Assembly: GCA_964596165.1 (NCBI GenBank)
Contig: CAZQTW010000014.1
Location: 1 to 64,000 of the forward strand
Length of the DNA stretch: 64,000 bases
Direction: 5' to 3'
Source of the DNA: CAYUQT01 sp964596165
Lineage (GTDB): Bacteria; Planctomycetota; Phycisphaerae; UBA1845; JAFGLZ01
The translations under genes and the position numbers were made by a program. The notes beneath the pieces are model-generated. The model saw nothing but the letters and a program-made list of their open reading frames with translations, ran no database searches and was not told the DNA's origin. This document shows, piece after piece, positions 1 to 10,600 of this stretch; position 1 is the stretch's first letter, and each line of letters starts with the position of its first letter.

Positions 1-486
1 GCGGGGGTGATAGATGTCCAACTTGTGCACGTCGCCTCCTGCAAGGGGGGGCGCGTCATACGAGATGTTGAAGGCGGTCTGCACCTTGTCGATCGCATAG
101 ATGCCGGTGCAGACTCCACTCGGTTGCAGGCCGTCGGCAGACGCCATCGCCTTGATCACCTTCGAGATCGTGGTCATCGGCCGATAGCCAGTGTTCGGAT
201 CCAGAGGGGCGGCGCCGCTGACGTGGTTTGTGACCGAGATGGGCGTCCCATCGTACACATCCGACGCCTGCGTCGGTTCGGTCCCGTCCGTTGTGTAGTG
301 GATCGTCGCCCCCTCCGTGTCGCAGAGAATCTGCACGGTGATGTTGTGCGTGTATACGCCGGAAGGGACACTGAGCGTCGGCGTCGACACCCTCAGCGGT
401 TTGGATGAACCGGGGGGAACCCAGCAGGAGGTCAGACCGACACATCCAAGACAGACGAGGGCGGCCCGGGCAGGAATCCTGTCCAT
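1..486 (-). CDS. Lipoprotein with chitobiase-C-like domain, partial (3' end outside window)
   Basis: Read on the minus strand from ATG at 486, preceded by GGAGG about 8 bases upstream; the frame is open to the window edge (162 codons). Residues 1-25 form a lipoprotein-type signal ending in L-T-S-C (Cys at about 25). Residues about 36-120 resemble the chitobiase/beta-hexosaminidase C-terminal domain (CHB_HEX_C_1): S-G-V-Y followed by G-A-T-I-H-Y-T-T-D-G-T-E-P-T is its usual signature. The last visible residues (H-K-L-D-I-Y-H-P) look like the start of an alpha/beta-hydrolase (BD-FAE/carboxylesterase type), which would make this a cell-surface esterase with an accessory domain. The signal and first domain are seen; the esterase is inference from about ten residues. 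Confidence 0.7.
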   Translation of the reverse strand, partial: MDRIPARAALVCLGCVGLTSCWVPPGSSKPLRVSTPTLSVPSGVYTHNITVQILCDTEGATIHYTTDGTEPTQASDVYDGTPISVTNHVSGAAPLDPNTGYRPMTTISKVIKAMASADGLQPSGVCTGIYAIDKVQTAFNISYDAPPLAGGDVHKLDIYHPR

Positions 487-795
487 TCTCTTTTCCTCCG
501 TGATGCGTGGCCCGCCTCGACGTCCGATCCGTCACGTTGTGTCCGTCGAGGATACATCGCAGTCAAGAGGCAGAACCCATTATCCGTATTCTACTCTGTT
601 GCCCCGCGTTCTTCCGACACGGCCTCCGGAATCTCATCGGCACTCCGGCCGGGAAACGGACAATTCCGAGCTGAGGCTCTGCCCGTCGTCCCACTTGCAG
701 TCCGACCCGATCGCTGGTCTGATGGTTTGGGGCAAAGCCCATATCGGGTGGGCGTGCCCGGCCGGCGGGCGGGATCGTGCATTCATGGAGGATCG
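487..795. other. Divergent intergenic region, no gene seen
   Basis: This 309-base gap separates the minus-strand lipoprotein from the plus-strand nuclease gene. I see good ribosome binding sites at both ends but no convincing -35/-10 pair; a TTGACT on the minus strand lacks a good -10. No protein-like frame stands out. It presumably holds both promoters. Confidence 0.4.
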
Positions 796-2049
796 ATGTT
801 CAAATTCGTGCACGCCAGCGATCTGCACCTGGATAGCCCGTTCAAGGGGATTAGTGGGGAATCGGATGCTGTCGCCGAGGTGCTCCGATCGGCCACCTTT
901 GCCGCCTTTGCCTCGCTCATCAAGCTGGCGATAGAGCACCGGGTGGATTTTGTCCTGATCGCCGGCGATGTCTACGACGGCGCCGACCGCAGCCTCCGCG
1001 CGCAGCTCCGGTTTCGCGATGGGCTTACGGAGCTCTCCAACCGCGGGATCCGCTCGTTCGTGGTTCACGGCAATCACGACCCTTCGGATGGTTGGACATC
1101 GGCGATGGATTGGCCTGACGGTGTCCACATTTTCAAGGCGGACGAAGTGGAAACGGTGACCGTGTCGCGCGACGGGTACGATCTTGCGACGGTCTCGGGT
1201 ATCAGCTTTCGGACAAGAAGGGAGAACCGGAGGCTCGCAGGCGAATTCCGCCGCTCGGAATCGGGGCTTTTTAACATTGGACTGCTGCACTGCAATTGCG
1301 GCGGCAATACCGGCCACGAGGACTACTCTCCGTGCCGGGTTGAGGACCTTACTCAGGTCGGGATGGACTACTGGGCCCTGGGTCACGTTCACGCCCGGGG
1401 GATCTTGCATGAGGTCCCGCACATTGTGTATCCGGGCAACGCGCAAGGGCTGAGCATCCGTGAGACGGGTCCCCGTGGCTGCTACCTCGTCACGGTTGAC
1501 GACTCGGGCGCCGTGGGCCTGGAGTTTCGCGAGCTTGACGCCGTGCGGTGGCTGACGGCCGAGGTGTCGATTGCCGGGATGCAGACGTTGGACGCCTTGG
1601 ATCGGGCGGTGTCGAAGGTGGTAGATGATCTCCGCGAGCAGGGCGGCGGCCGGCCGGTCGTCTGCCGCATCCGGCTTTCGGGTCGCGGACCGCTGTATCA
1701 GGATCTTACTCGATGCGGTGCGATGGCGGGACTGTTGGAGCGGCTCCGCCTGACGGGGCTTGGAAATGACCCGCTTGTCTGGGTTCAGGCGGTCGAGTCC
1801 GGCGTCCGCCCGGACATCGATTTGGAGCAGAGGCGCCGGGCCGACGACTTTCTCGGGCAGGTGCTACGCGTAGCGGGTCGAATACGTGAGGCCCCCGATT
1901 TCGCGGCCAAGCTGTCGCCGGCGTTATCCGACCTCTACGAACATGTCCGGGTGGGCAAAGCGATTGACCGGCCGCCGGATGACGATCTTCGGCGTTTGTT
2001 GGAGGAGGCAGAGTTGCTTTGCGTGGACTTGCTGGAGGGCGAGGAGTGA
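796..2049 (+). CDS. Metallophosphoesterase nuclease, YhaO / SbcD (Mre11) family
   Basis: A 417-residue DNA exonuclease subunit of the SbcD/Mre11 calcineurin-like superfamily, closest in layout to Bacillus YhaO. Metal-binding motifs are in order: H-A-S-D-L-H-L (residues 6-12), A-G-D-V-Y (56-60), G-N-H-D (92-95) and G-H-V-H near residue 198, so the active site looks complete. I place the start at ATG 796 because GGAGGAT lies just before it and the protein then begins at the first strand of the fold; an earlier in-frame start at 727 has no support. The next gene starts inside its stop codon (GTGA overlap), as expected for an obligate nuclease-ATPase pair acting on DNA ends in the cytoplasm. Confidence 0.92.
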   Translation: MFKFVHASDLHLDSPFKGISGESDAVAEVLRSATFAAFASLIKLAIEHRVDFVLIAGDVYDGADRSLRAQLRFRDGLTELSNRGIRSFVVHGNHDPSDGWTSAMDWPDGVHIFKADEVETVTVSRDGYDLATVSGISFRTRRENRRLAGEFRRSESGLFNIGLLHCNCGGNTGHEDYSPCRVEDLTQVGMDYWALGHVHARGILHEVPHIVYPGNAQGLSIRETGPRGCYLVTVDDSGAVGLEFRELDAVRWLTAEVSIAGMQTLDALDRAVSKVVDDLREQGGGRPVVCRIRLSGRGPLYQDLTRCGAMAGLLERLRLTGLGNDPLVWVQAVESGVRPDIDLEQRRRADDFLGQVLRVAGRIREAPDFAAKLSPALSDLYEHVRVGKAIDRPPDDDLRRLLEEAELLCVDLLEGEE

Positions 2050-5000
2050 GGTTCTCGGCGATCCACATCGACGGCTTCGGCATCTTCCACGATGTGTCCG
2101 TCGAGCGTCTCGCGTCCGGCCTTTCGCTCTTTCTGGGGGATAACGAAGCGGGCAAGTCGACGCTGCTCGAATTCATCCGAACGATGCTCTTTGGCTTTCC
2201 AAACAGACAACTGCCCTATCCTCCGCTTCGCGGCGGCGATCCCGGCGGCCGGCTCGTTGTGACGACCGACGCGGGCGAAGAGCTCACGATTGCCCGACGG
2301 GCGGGCAAGCGGGGTGGGACCGTGACGGTGAGCAGTCCCCACAGCGACCGGGCTGATGAAGACACTCTTCGCCGCCTTCTGGCAGGGAGCACGCGCGAGC
2401 TCTATCGTAATGTGTACGGATTCAGTCTGACCGAACTCCAAACCTTCGACACGCTACGGGACCAAGGCGTTTCAGACGCGATCTATGGAGCCGGTGCGGG
2501 GACGCCGCTCTCGGCCCTGCCCCAAGCCCGCAAGGCGATCGATGATCGTCTGGGCGAGCTATACCGCCGCTCCGGTCAGAATCCCCAGATCAACAAGAAG
2601 CTGGCGGAACTGGAGCGCGTCAAAGACGCCCTTCGGCTGGCCGTGCAGGACAGCTCACGATACGACGAGTGCGTGCGGGACTTGCGCGAGGTCGAAGGCC
2701 GCATATGTCTTGGCCTGCAATCGCTCGCTCAAACCCGAACGGAACTGACCCGGGCAGACACGTACGTGAAGCTTTGGTCGGATTGGACGGAGTTGCAGGA
2801 GGCCGAGGCCTGTTTGCAGGGCTTACCGGCGGGCGCCGAACGCTTTCCCGCCGACGGTCTGACCAGGTTGGACGCGCTGTTGCCGCAAATCGCAAGCCAC
2901 GAGGACCGTTTGGCGGCACTGGCCGAATCGTTGGCTGCGGAACGACAAGCGTCGGAATCGTTGGTCGTTGACCGGGCGATTCTCGATCGTTCACCAAGGA
3001 TTGACGCGCTGGTGGCGGGTCGCGGCCGGTATGAGGACGCGCTACTCAAGCTGCCTGAGAATCAGCAGAAGCTCCGAGCCATCGAGGCGGAAATCCGAAA
3101 TATGCTGGTCCGATTGGGCGGCGATTGGACGGAATCGAAGGTGCTTGGGTTCGACCGTTCATTGGCCACGCGCGAGACGATTCGCCAACATGAGAGACGG
3201 CTGGCCGATGCCGGCGAGGCGGTGACCCGTGCGGAACAGGATGTTGCTGCCCGGCAGGAGGAATACCGGCGAGCAGTCGACGAAGAGCGTATCGCCGGGG
3301 AGACGTTGAAGGGGTTCGAGCACATCGAGGAGCCGGCGGACGAGGCGGCCATCCAGGAGCTCCAGATGCGTCGCGGCGAGTTCCTTCGGATCTTGACCGA
3401 CTTGCCCGTCGTCGAGGCCGAGTGGAACAGACTTCGCGAGCAAGTGGATCGTGAAATCAAGGGCGTCAGTCCCGCGTGGGGATTGGATGAGGTCCGGCGT
3501 TTCGATCCGTCGGTTCAGGCGCAGACGAAAGTCCAGCACTTCATCGCGCGCCTGGAACAGGCAAGGAGGGAGGGTGATGCGGCGCGAACAGCCCGTGCGG
3601 CGCACGAGGAGGCTTTCAAGGCGAAGCAGGAGGAAATCGTTACTGTCCAAGAGCGGCTGGAGAAGGCGGCGACGTCCGGCGTTGTTTCACCTCAGGAGCT
3701 CACGCGACGCAGGGACAACGTGGAGTTGCTTCGCGAAGAACTGAGAAAGAGCGAAGACGCCTCGCGTGAGGCAAGCGCCCTGGAGGCCGTGCTCAGGGGC
3801 AAACGCCAGGAACTGGCCAGGCTGACCCCGGTCGTCCACGCCGGCGTGTCGAGGGCCCTTCGCCGGTCGATGGGGATATCCGTGGCGATGATTCCTGTTG
3901 GCGTCGCTCTAGGCTGGGCGCTGGACAAGGTCGCGGCAGGCGCCGTGGTGGCGGGCGCCGGACTCCTGGTCGGCGCGATGCTGTTCGTGGTTCTGAAATC
4001 GCTTCGGCGTGGGCCCGCGGGACCGATGGTGGACCCGGTGGGTCTTCGTGCCGCGATCGAGGGCGAGATTTCGCAGCTTGATCGCGAAGTCGCCGAGGTT
4101 CGGGCACGGTTGAGTGTCGCGGGCGCCAACGTCAAGGCGCTGGCCGGCGAACTTGGACTACCGTCCGTCCCATCTTGGGAGGATCTTCGCGCGTTTCAGC
4201 GGGCAATCGAGCGCGAAGCCGAGGCATTGCGCGAACGCTCATATCTGGAATCGGAGATTCAGAGGCTTGGTGTGGAGCTTGGCCGGCGCCGGGAGGCGTT
4301 GGCCTCAGCGGAAGAGCGGCTGAATGCCGCCCGACTGGCGGAGGAGACGGTTGCGGGCGAATGGCAGGCGTATCTGCGCGAGCTCATGCTTCCAATCGAC
4401 ATGTCTCCTCAGACGGTCGGTCTTGTGCACGGCAAGGTAGATGCGATTCATCGCGAAGTGCGGACGATGAGCGATCTCGAGTCTCGAATCGAGCGGATGC
4501 GAAACGCTCAGGCGAGCTATATGGCGCTGGGTAGTCGAATCCCCGCGCTCGCGGCCCATCCGGAAGGCATGCCGGCTGAATTCCTCAACCGGGTCGACAG
4601 GTTCTTGGAGCACTGGAGGCAGCGACAAGAGTCAATCAGGGCCCGTGACGTTGCACGGCGCGTGTACCAAGACAAGGCCGAGCAGGTGGAAGCTGCCCGG
4701 CGGCGCCTCAACGAATCCCAAGAACGGTATGACGAAACGAAGCGGGCGAAGGAGGCGGTTCTGTCGGCTTGGGGGCAATGGCTGCGCGATCGCGGCTTTG
4801 ACGTGGGCATGTCGCCCTCAACGGCCATCGAGGCGTTGCAGATCGTGCAAACGTGCGTGGACCAACTCGCCGCTCACAAGGGGCTTACGGAAGAGATGAA
4901 CGTTCTCCTCCGCGGAATCGGCGAGTACGAGCAGGATGTGGGCGCGGTGATGACCGGTCTGGGCCGGATCGAGCCGGCCGAAGGACAGTATGCCGCTGCG

Positions 5001-6002
5001 GTTGCGGGGCTCGAGCGAGAGCTCGCGCAGGCTCGCGAGATCGACGGGCGCAAACGAGCGGCCGAACGACAGATCGTCTTCTTGAGCGCTCAGCACAAGG
5101 AGGCCTCAGAGAGCCTTGATGCATGCCGGCGCCGGTTGGCCGACCTCTTGCAGGAGGGGAAGGCCGACGACGTTGACGCGTTTCGCCGTAAGGGGAATCT
5201 CTTTAGGCGGCGGAACGAGTTGCATTCGGTGATTGAGGAGAAGCGGGCCAATCTGCGGAAGATATCCGGCGAGGCCGACGTGGATGAGCTGATGACCAGG
5301 CTTCGCGGGATGACCCTCGATCAGTTAAATGCGCAGCGTTCCGCGCTGGATTTACGTTGCCGGGAGTCGGAGGCCGAACTGGATCGGCTCAGAGATCGCA
5401 AGGCCGAACTGAACAAGACCATCGAGTCGATGCAGAGCACCGACGACATTGCCCGGCTGCGAGAGAAGGAGGAAGGCCTTCTGGCGGAAATCCGGGAATA
5501 TGCGATTGAATGGGCTCGATATTCGATCGCTCGGATGCTTCTGGACGAGGCGCAACAGGTTTACGAGCGCGAACAGCAGCCGCAGGTGATCAAGGATGCG
5601 AGCCGGTTCTTCGCGACCCTCACGGCAGGCGCCTATTCGAGCATTGTCGCGCCGCCGGGTCAGAAGACCGTCGAGGTTGTGACGCCCAAGGGCGAGCATA
5701 AGCGAGCGGAGCAACTCAGTCGGGGCACGGCCGAGCAGCTCTACTTGGCTATTCGATTCGGTTACATCGGGCATCGCGCCAGGAACGGGGAGCGGTTGCC
5801 GGTGGTCATGGACGATATCCTGGTCAATTTCGATCCCGGTCGAACGGCGCGGGCGGCCGAAGCGATTCTTGAATTGGCCAAGACGCACCAGGTCTTGTTC
5901 TTCACGTGTCACCCAGAGAGCGTAAAGGTGCTCCGGAACAAGGCGCCCGCGGCTCCGCTTTACTTCTTGCGCGACGGTGAATTGACGGAAGAAGGCCCTT
6001 GA
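2046..6002 (+). CDS. YhaN / SbcC-like AAA ATPase (SMC-type)
   Basis: A 1318-residue SMC-like ATPase, the partner of the upstream nuclease. Residues 31-39 hold the Walker A (G-D-N-E-A-G-K-S-T); the C-terminus has an ABC-type signature (L-S-R-G-T-A-E-Q-L, near 1222) and Walker B (V-V-M-D-D-I-L-V-N-F-D, near 1255). Between them are long charged coiled-coil stretches. A hydrophobic pair of helices near residues 608-650 is a hallmark of the YhaN subfamily rather than SbcC, and no zinc-hook CxxC is apparent. The GTG start at 2046 overlaps the previous stop by four bases, giving translational coupling. Expected role: ATP-driven end processing or repair; B. subtilis YhaN/YhaO is the family precedent. 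Confidence 0.9.
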   Translation: MRFSAIHIDGFGIFHDVSVERLASGLSLFLGDNEAGKSTLLEFIRTMLFGFPNRQLPYPPLRGGDPGGRLVVTTDAGEELTIARRAGKRGGTVTVSSPHSDRADEDTLRRLLAGSTRELYRNVYGFSLTELQTFDTLRDQGVSDAIYGAGAGTPLSALPQARKAIDDRLGELYRRSGQNPQINKKLAELERVKDALRLAVQDSSRYDECVRDLREVEGRICLGLQSLAQTRTELTRADTYVKLWSDWTELQEAEACLQGLPAGAERFPADGLTRLDALLPQIASHEDRLAALAESLAAERQASESLVVDRAILDRSPRIDALVAGRGRYEDALLKLPENQQKLRAIEAEIRNMLVRLGGDWTESKVLGFDRSLATRETIRQHERRLADAGEAVTRAEQDVAARQEEYRRAVDEERIAGETLKGFEHIEEPADEAAIQELQMRRGEFLRILTDLPVVEAEWNRLREQVDREIKGVSPAWGLDEVRRFDPSVQAQTKVQHFIARLEQARREGDAARTARAAHEEAFKAKQEEIVTVQERLEKAATSGVVSPQELTRRRDNVELLREELRKSEDASREASALEAVLRGKRQELARLTPVVHAGVSRALRRSMGISVAMIPVGVALGWALDKVAAGAVVAGAGLLVGAMLFVVLKSLRRGPAGPMVDPVGLRAAIEGEISQLDREVAEVRARLSVAGANVKALAGELGLPSVPSWEDLRAFQRAIEREAEALRERSYLESEIQRLGVELGRRREALASAEERLNAARLAEETVAGEWQAYLRELMLPIDMSPQTVGLVHGKVDAIHREVRTMSDLESRIERMRNAQASYMALGSRIPALAAHPEGMPAEFLNRVDRFLEHWRQRQESIRARDVARRVYQDKAEQVEAARRRLNESQERYDETKRAKEAVLSAWGQWLRDRGFDVGMSPSTAIEALQIVQTCVDQLAAHKGLTEEMNVLLRGIGEYEQDVGAVMTGLGRIEPAEGQYAAAVAGLERELAQAREIDGRKRAAERQIVFLSAQHKEASESLDACRRRLADLLQEGKADDVDAFRRKGNLFRRRNELHSVIEEKRANLRKISGEADVDELMTRLRGMTLDQLNAQRSALDLRCRESEAELDRLRDRKAELNKTIESMQSTDDIARLREKEEGLLAEIREYAIEWARYSIARMLLDEAQQVYEREQQPQVIKDASRFFATLTAGAYSSIVAPPGQKTVEVVTPKGEHKRAEQLSRGTAEQLYLAIRFGYIGHRARNGERLPVVMDDILVNFDPGRTARAAEAILELAKTHQVLFFTCHPESVKVLRNKAPAAPLYFLRDGELTEEGP

Positions 6003-6021
6003 GATGGCTGGAGGACCGATC

Positions 6022-7584
6022 ATGGACCGTAAGGGAAAGGCAACGGTGTTCTCAACCGTCCTGTTGGTTGCCGTGTGGGGCAACGGCGTGGACGGTCAAA
6101 CGGTGTCGAGTGGTTTGTTCGACCTGGCACGGATGCGCGAAGGACGGACCGGCCGGAGCAGCAGTTCGGCGAAAGACTGGCGAAACGCGAACGGCGACTG
6201 CCGTGGGATCAACATCGGCGAGACGCTGATCATCGGCGACTTCACGGGACCGGGCGTGGTCACGCACCTCTGGTTCACGGTGGCGGCGGAGGAACTCCTC
6301 TGGCCGCGGATGCTCACGTTGCGCGTGTACTACGACGATTCCCCGATCCCGGCCGTGGAGACCCCAATCGACGATTTCTTCGCAATGGGACACGGTCATC
6401 GGACCGACTTGAATAGCGACCCGATTTCGGTGTCGGCGGAGGGACGCGGTCTGAATAGCTGGTGGCCGATGCCGTTCCGAAAGCGGGCCCGGCTCACGTT
6501 GACCAACGACTCCACCCGGGCACGGATCGACTCGGTGTACTTCTACGTCGACTGGCAATCGCTTCCCTCGTTGCCGGACGACGTCGGCTACTTCCACGCC
6601 CGCTATCGCCAGGAACATCCCTGCGGCGATGATGACTACCTAATCGCGGACATTCGGGGACGCGGACACTATGTGGGCACGGTGTTGTCGGTCCGCAACC
6701 TGTATCACGGGTGGTTTGGCGAAGGGGACGATCGCTTTTTCATCGATGGCGAGGCCGAGCCGTCCATTCGCGGCACCGGGACTGAAGACTACTTCGGCGA
6801 CGCGTGGGGCTTCCGCAAGTGCAGTTTTCCCTTTCACGGTGTGAGCATCTTCCAAGACGGCAACCTCGCGGGCGGCCGGATCACCGCTTATCGGTGGCAC
6901 ATCAAGGATCCGGTGGTTTTCAGCACGTCGCTCAAGGTAACGATTGAGCACAAAGGCAGCGTCTACAACCAACTTGGTATCGAGACCGGTCGGTTCGTGC
7001 CCAGGAAGGACTGGTTCAGCAGTGTCGCGTACTGGTACCAGCAGGGGACGGGCAAGCCGCTCAGCGAGATGCCGAAGGCTGAGGACCGCGTCATGCCCCA
7101 CCGGTTTATTGCCGGCAAGGACCTACTGCCGGTCACTCGGTTCGAGCCCAAGGGCGTCGTGAGGCCGGAGCGGATCGGCTTTGTCTATGTGCCGCCGGAT
7201 GTGGGGGCGAGTTACACCGTGCCGTTCAAGGTCGAACGAAGCGGTTGGTATGATATTGAGCCCTGGTTGGCCTTTGTCGTGATCACGGGCATCTGGGAGC
7301 CGCTGCTCGACGACAAGCCGACGATCGGTCCGGTGGACACGTGCGATCCGGCGACCGATGCGCGCCCGGTGCCACTGGGGCTGACGTATCTTCAAGCCGG
7401 TGAACACACGCTGAAGTTCGTCTCTCGCGGCGTGTCGCCCAAGAGTCCGCGCTTGTTGCCTGCTCGGCTGACGGGTGGGATGGCGGGACTGTCGATCACG
7501 GAAATCAAGATTCCGCCGCCACCGAGGCCGGAAGCGAAGACGACGCCCACGTCCGCCACCACCCGCGCGACGACCCCTCGTTGA
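6022..7584 (+). CDS. Secreted DUF2961 (GH172-type) glycoside hydrolase-like protein
   Basis: A 520-residue exported protein. ATG 6022 is chosen because GGAGGA sits 6 bases upstream and the first 26 residues then form a normal signal peptide ending near V-D-G-Q. The domain matches DUF2961: an N-terminal R-T-G-R-S-S-S-S segment, G-P-G-V-V-T-H-L-W, and the conserved R-G-T-G-T-E-D-Y-F motif near residue 252. Characterised DUF2961 proteins form GH172 (inulobiose/difructose dianhydride or D-arabinofuranoside-active enzymes), so a furanose-active secreted glycosidase is reasonable, substrate unknown. The tail is rich in Pro and Thr. It starts 19 bases after the ATPase gene, probably by co-transcription rather than functional link. 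Confidence 0.85.
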   Translation: MDRKGKATVFSTVLLVAVWGNGVDGQTVSSGLFDLARMREGRTGRSSSSAKDWRNANGDCRGINIGETLIIGDFTGPGVVTHLWFTVAAEELLWPRMLTLRVYYDDSPIPAVETPIDDFFAMGHGHRTDLNSDPISVSAEGRGLNSWWPMPFRKRARLTLTNDSTRARIDSVYFYVDWQSLPSLPDDVGYFHARYRQEHPCGDDDYLIADIRGRGHYVGTVLSVRNLYHGWFGEGDDRFFIDGEAEPSIRGTGTEDYFGDAWGFRKCSFPFHGVSIFQDGNLAGGRITAYRWHIKDPVVFSTSLKVTIEHKGSVYNQLGIETGRFVPRKDWFSSVAYWYQQGTGKPLSEMPKAEDRVMPHRFIAGKDLLPVTRFEPKGVVRPERIGFVYVPPDVGASYTVPFKVERSGWYDIEPWLAFVVITGIWEPLLDDKPTIGPVDTCDPATDARPVPLGLTYLQAGEHTLKFVSRGVSPKSPRLLPARLTGGMAGLSITEIKIPPPPRPEAKTTPTSATTRATTPR

Positions 7585-7632
7585 GTCGGAGGGATCGTCG
7601 CCTTGCGTCTTGGCTCCTCGATAGGATACGAG

Positions 7633-10600
7633 TCAGTCGTACCGCGCGATGATACGGATGGGGCCGATGGTGGGGACCAACTCGACCCACTCCTTGGCCG
7701 CGTCCAGCCTGTGGCTGGGTGTTCCGTTGATGTCGACCCGCGTTATCCGCAGGGCTTCCGGATGTCGGAACCGGGCTCGAATCAGCCGGGGCGGATTTCG
7801 GTGAGGCGGGTCGATGGTCATCTCGATCTCGTTCTTGGCGACGCGTGACTCGAGACGGACGGACATCGGACCGTAGTAGGTGGCCGCGTTCTCGATGCCG
7901 ATCTTCTGTCCGTCGGCGAGCCAATACCGCGGGATGGCGGCGCCGATCCAGAGGTCGTCATCCCGTTCCTGGATGAACATCATTCGAAGCCAATAGGTGG
8001 AGTTCGCCTCGTCGGACGACTTGTAGTGGTCGCCGCGCCAGTCGCCGATGTTGGGCAGAGCGTGCTCGGTCATCATCCGCGTGTCGGGGAAGTAGCTGAC
8101 GGCGAACGCATTGAAGTAGGCCCGGAGGAAGTGCTTCGGTTCGTCGCGAAGCAGGTAGGGGATGGGGTTGCACAGGAGGTTCGCCTGTTGCGAGATGCCT
8201 CCCAGGCTGAACCAGTAGCGATCGAACTGTTCCGGCCTCATCTCGTAACCGTATTGCTGCGAGATATAGAGGTTGTCCTCGAAGTCCTTGACGATCCAGG
8301 TGGATATCGGGTCGTGAGGTTCGAGCATTCCGCACCGGACCAGGTGGATTGCGCCTTCAAGCGTTTCGGTGATCCAGCCGAACGACCGGCCGCGGCGGTG
8401 GACGTCCGACGGGACGTGGGGCGCCCAGCTTCCGTCGCGGTATTTGATCACGGGTGATCGGCGCATGGCCTCGCCGAAAGCCGCGAGGATGTCGTTCTTG
8501 TAGGCCTTGGCGTCGGCCAGGAGGCGTTTGCCGTCGGGATGTCCCGCGTCGGCCATTGCCGCCGCGGTATTCTGCATTCCCCACCAGCTATAGACGTTCG
8601 TCGACAGCCAGCCGCGCCAATCGCCGATGTCCTCCAAACGTCCGGGCGGCAGCAATCCCCGTTCGATGGCCCGGATCGGGTTCTTCTCCGCCTCGGCGAT
8701 CGTTCGCTTGCGTTCGTTAGTGATCCAATCGCATCCCTTGATGAGGTAGGGCGCCGCGTGATTCAGCCATGAGGTGTCGCGGGTGTACCAGTAGTGCTCG
8801 CCCATGCACCAGAGCACCCATCCGTGGTGCTGGTTGTATCCGCCGTGCTCATAACCGCCGGCACCATAGAACTGTCCGTCGGTCGTCGAGAAATCGCCGG
8901 GAAGTCCCACGGTTCCCTGATAGTGGAGCCACGTCTCCAGTGCCTGCTCCGCCCGTTCGTGATAACCGCGTCGGTCGAGATCGCTGATCATCATGCACGA
9001 TTCGTTGCTGAAGACGCCATACTGGAATGTCCCCACCTTGGCCATGTATCGGTCGCTGACGCCGGCCTCGCGCTCGGTGTTGATCAGAAGGTGCGAGACG
9101 TGGGCCTTGTAGAAGTCGTTGATCATCGGCTCGGGCGTGTAAATCTGCGCCCCGGCCGCGACCCGAGCCTTCCAATATGCGCGAACTGCCTCCACCGTCT
9201 TCTCGAACGGCAGATGGCGGAGGAGCGCGAACTCCTTGGGATCGTTCAACGTGGTATAGGGGATCGCCACCTCCAACGTCCGTGTCGGCATCTGCGTGGT
9301 CAGGAGGGCCGAATACGCGATCGTGCCGCCGCCCTGAGGCGCGGTCAGGCTGTAGCGATCGGCCGGATCGGGCGAACGGACCAGCATCCGCACGTTCGGT
9401 GAATCGCCGGCGGAGGCCACAATCCGGTCACCGTCGATGTTGAGTTTCTCGTCGCCCGTGTCGTCGACGGAGCGAATCGCAAGCCGGGCGGACGAATCCG
9501 CCAGGCCGGTCCGCTTCATTTCGAATCGAAGCATCAGAACAAGCGTGTCGTCGCCCCAGATTCGCGCACCTGCCGAGGGGACGCCGGCAAGCGGCACGAC
9601 CGTGGCCGTTTGGCGATAGCGAACGCCGTCTCGGTCCCACGCGGCGGAGATGATCGGCAGACAACCATCCGTCAGCTCTCGTTCCACGGGCCGTGAATCG
9701 GGCAGGCCGAAGAAATACTCGATGTCGTGCCCGTTCCATCGGCAGCGATCGGTGTCTTTTCCGCGAATCCGCGAAATCCAGTTGTTGATGCACCGGACGT
9801 TACCATGTTCGTCCAGCATGAAATGTTGTCGGCCGCCCTCGAAACTAAGGGGAATGTAGTGCGGATCCTTGAGCGGGGTGTCATTCCAGGCCTGGGTAAG
9901 GGTCTGTTCCGGTACGTCAAAGACGCGGGAGTAGATGTCCCGGGTCTTCTCGTTGCGGCGAGCCTTCTGCACGGCCTGGAGGGCGGCGACGTACGTGGTC
10001 CCCGCGCCTGCCTTGCGGACCAGAACGCCGAAGTCAGGCAGCAGGATGTGACCATTTCTGATCAGATCGGTGGCCGAGAACGAAAACGTCTGCTGACTCG
10101 CGCGGATGGTCACAACCGTTTCGTCGAACGAGTTGTATCCCTTAGGTTCCGCGTAGAGAATCGTTGCGCGGATACCGTCGGTCTTGCCTTTTACCCTGGA
10201 GGCCCACGCCTTGTTCGGATCAAGCTTTACGTTGCCCGATAGGGGATCGACGCGTTCGGTCGTGCCGTTGAAGACTTCGAGGTGGCCGTCCCAGACTTGC
10301 TCCTCCTCGGCGGTCCCGCCCCACTCCACCTCGAAGCTCAAGGGCTTCAGCCTTGAATCGGTGAAGGCCTCGAACGTCTTGACCTTGGGGAGCGGTGCGT
10401 TGCCGACGACTCGTAGCTTCAGCGTCGTTCGATAGGTGGCCGCGAAGTCCTTCAGATCCCGGAATTCCTTTGCGTTCACCGGTTTGAACGTCCAGATGTA
10501 TCTGTTGCCGGCCACTTCGAGGGTCGTGTCGGCGTCCCGCCACTTGCCCTGGAACCAATCGCCGATGTCGAGCCAGCCGGAGCTACCGGATCCGCACGGT

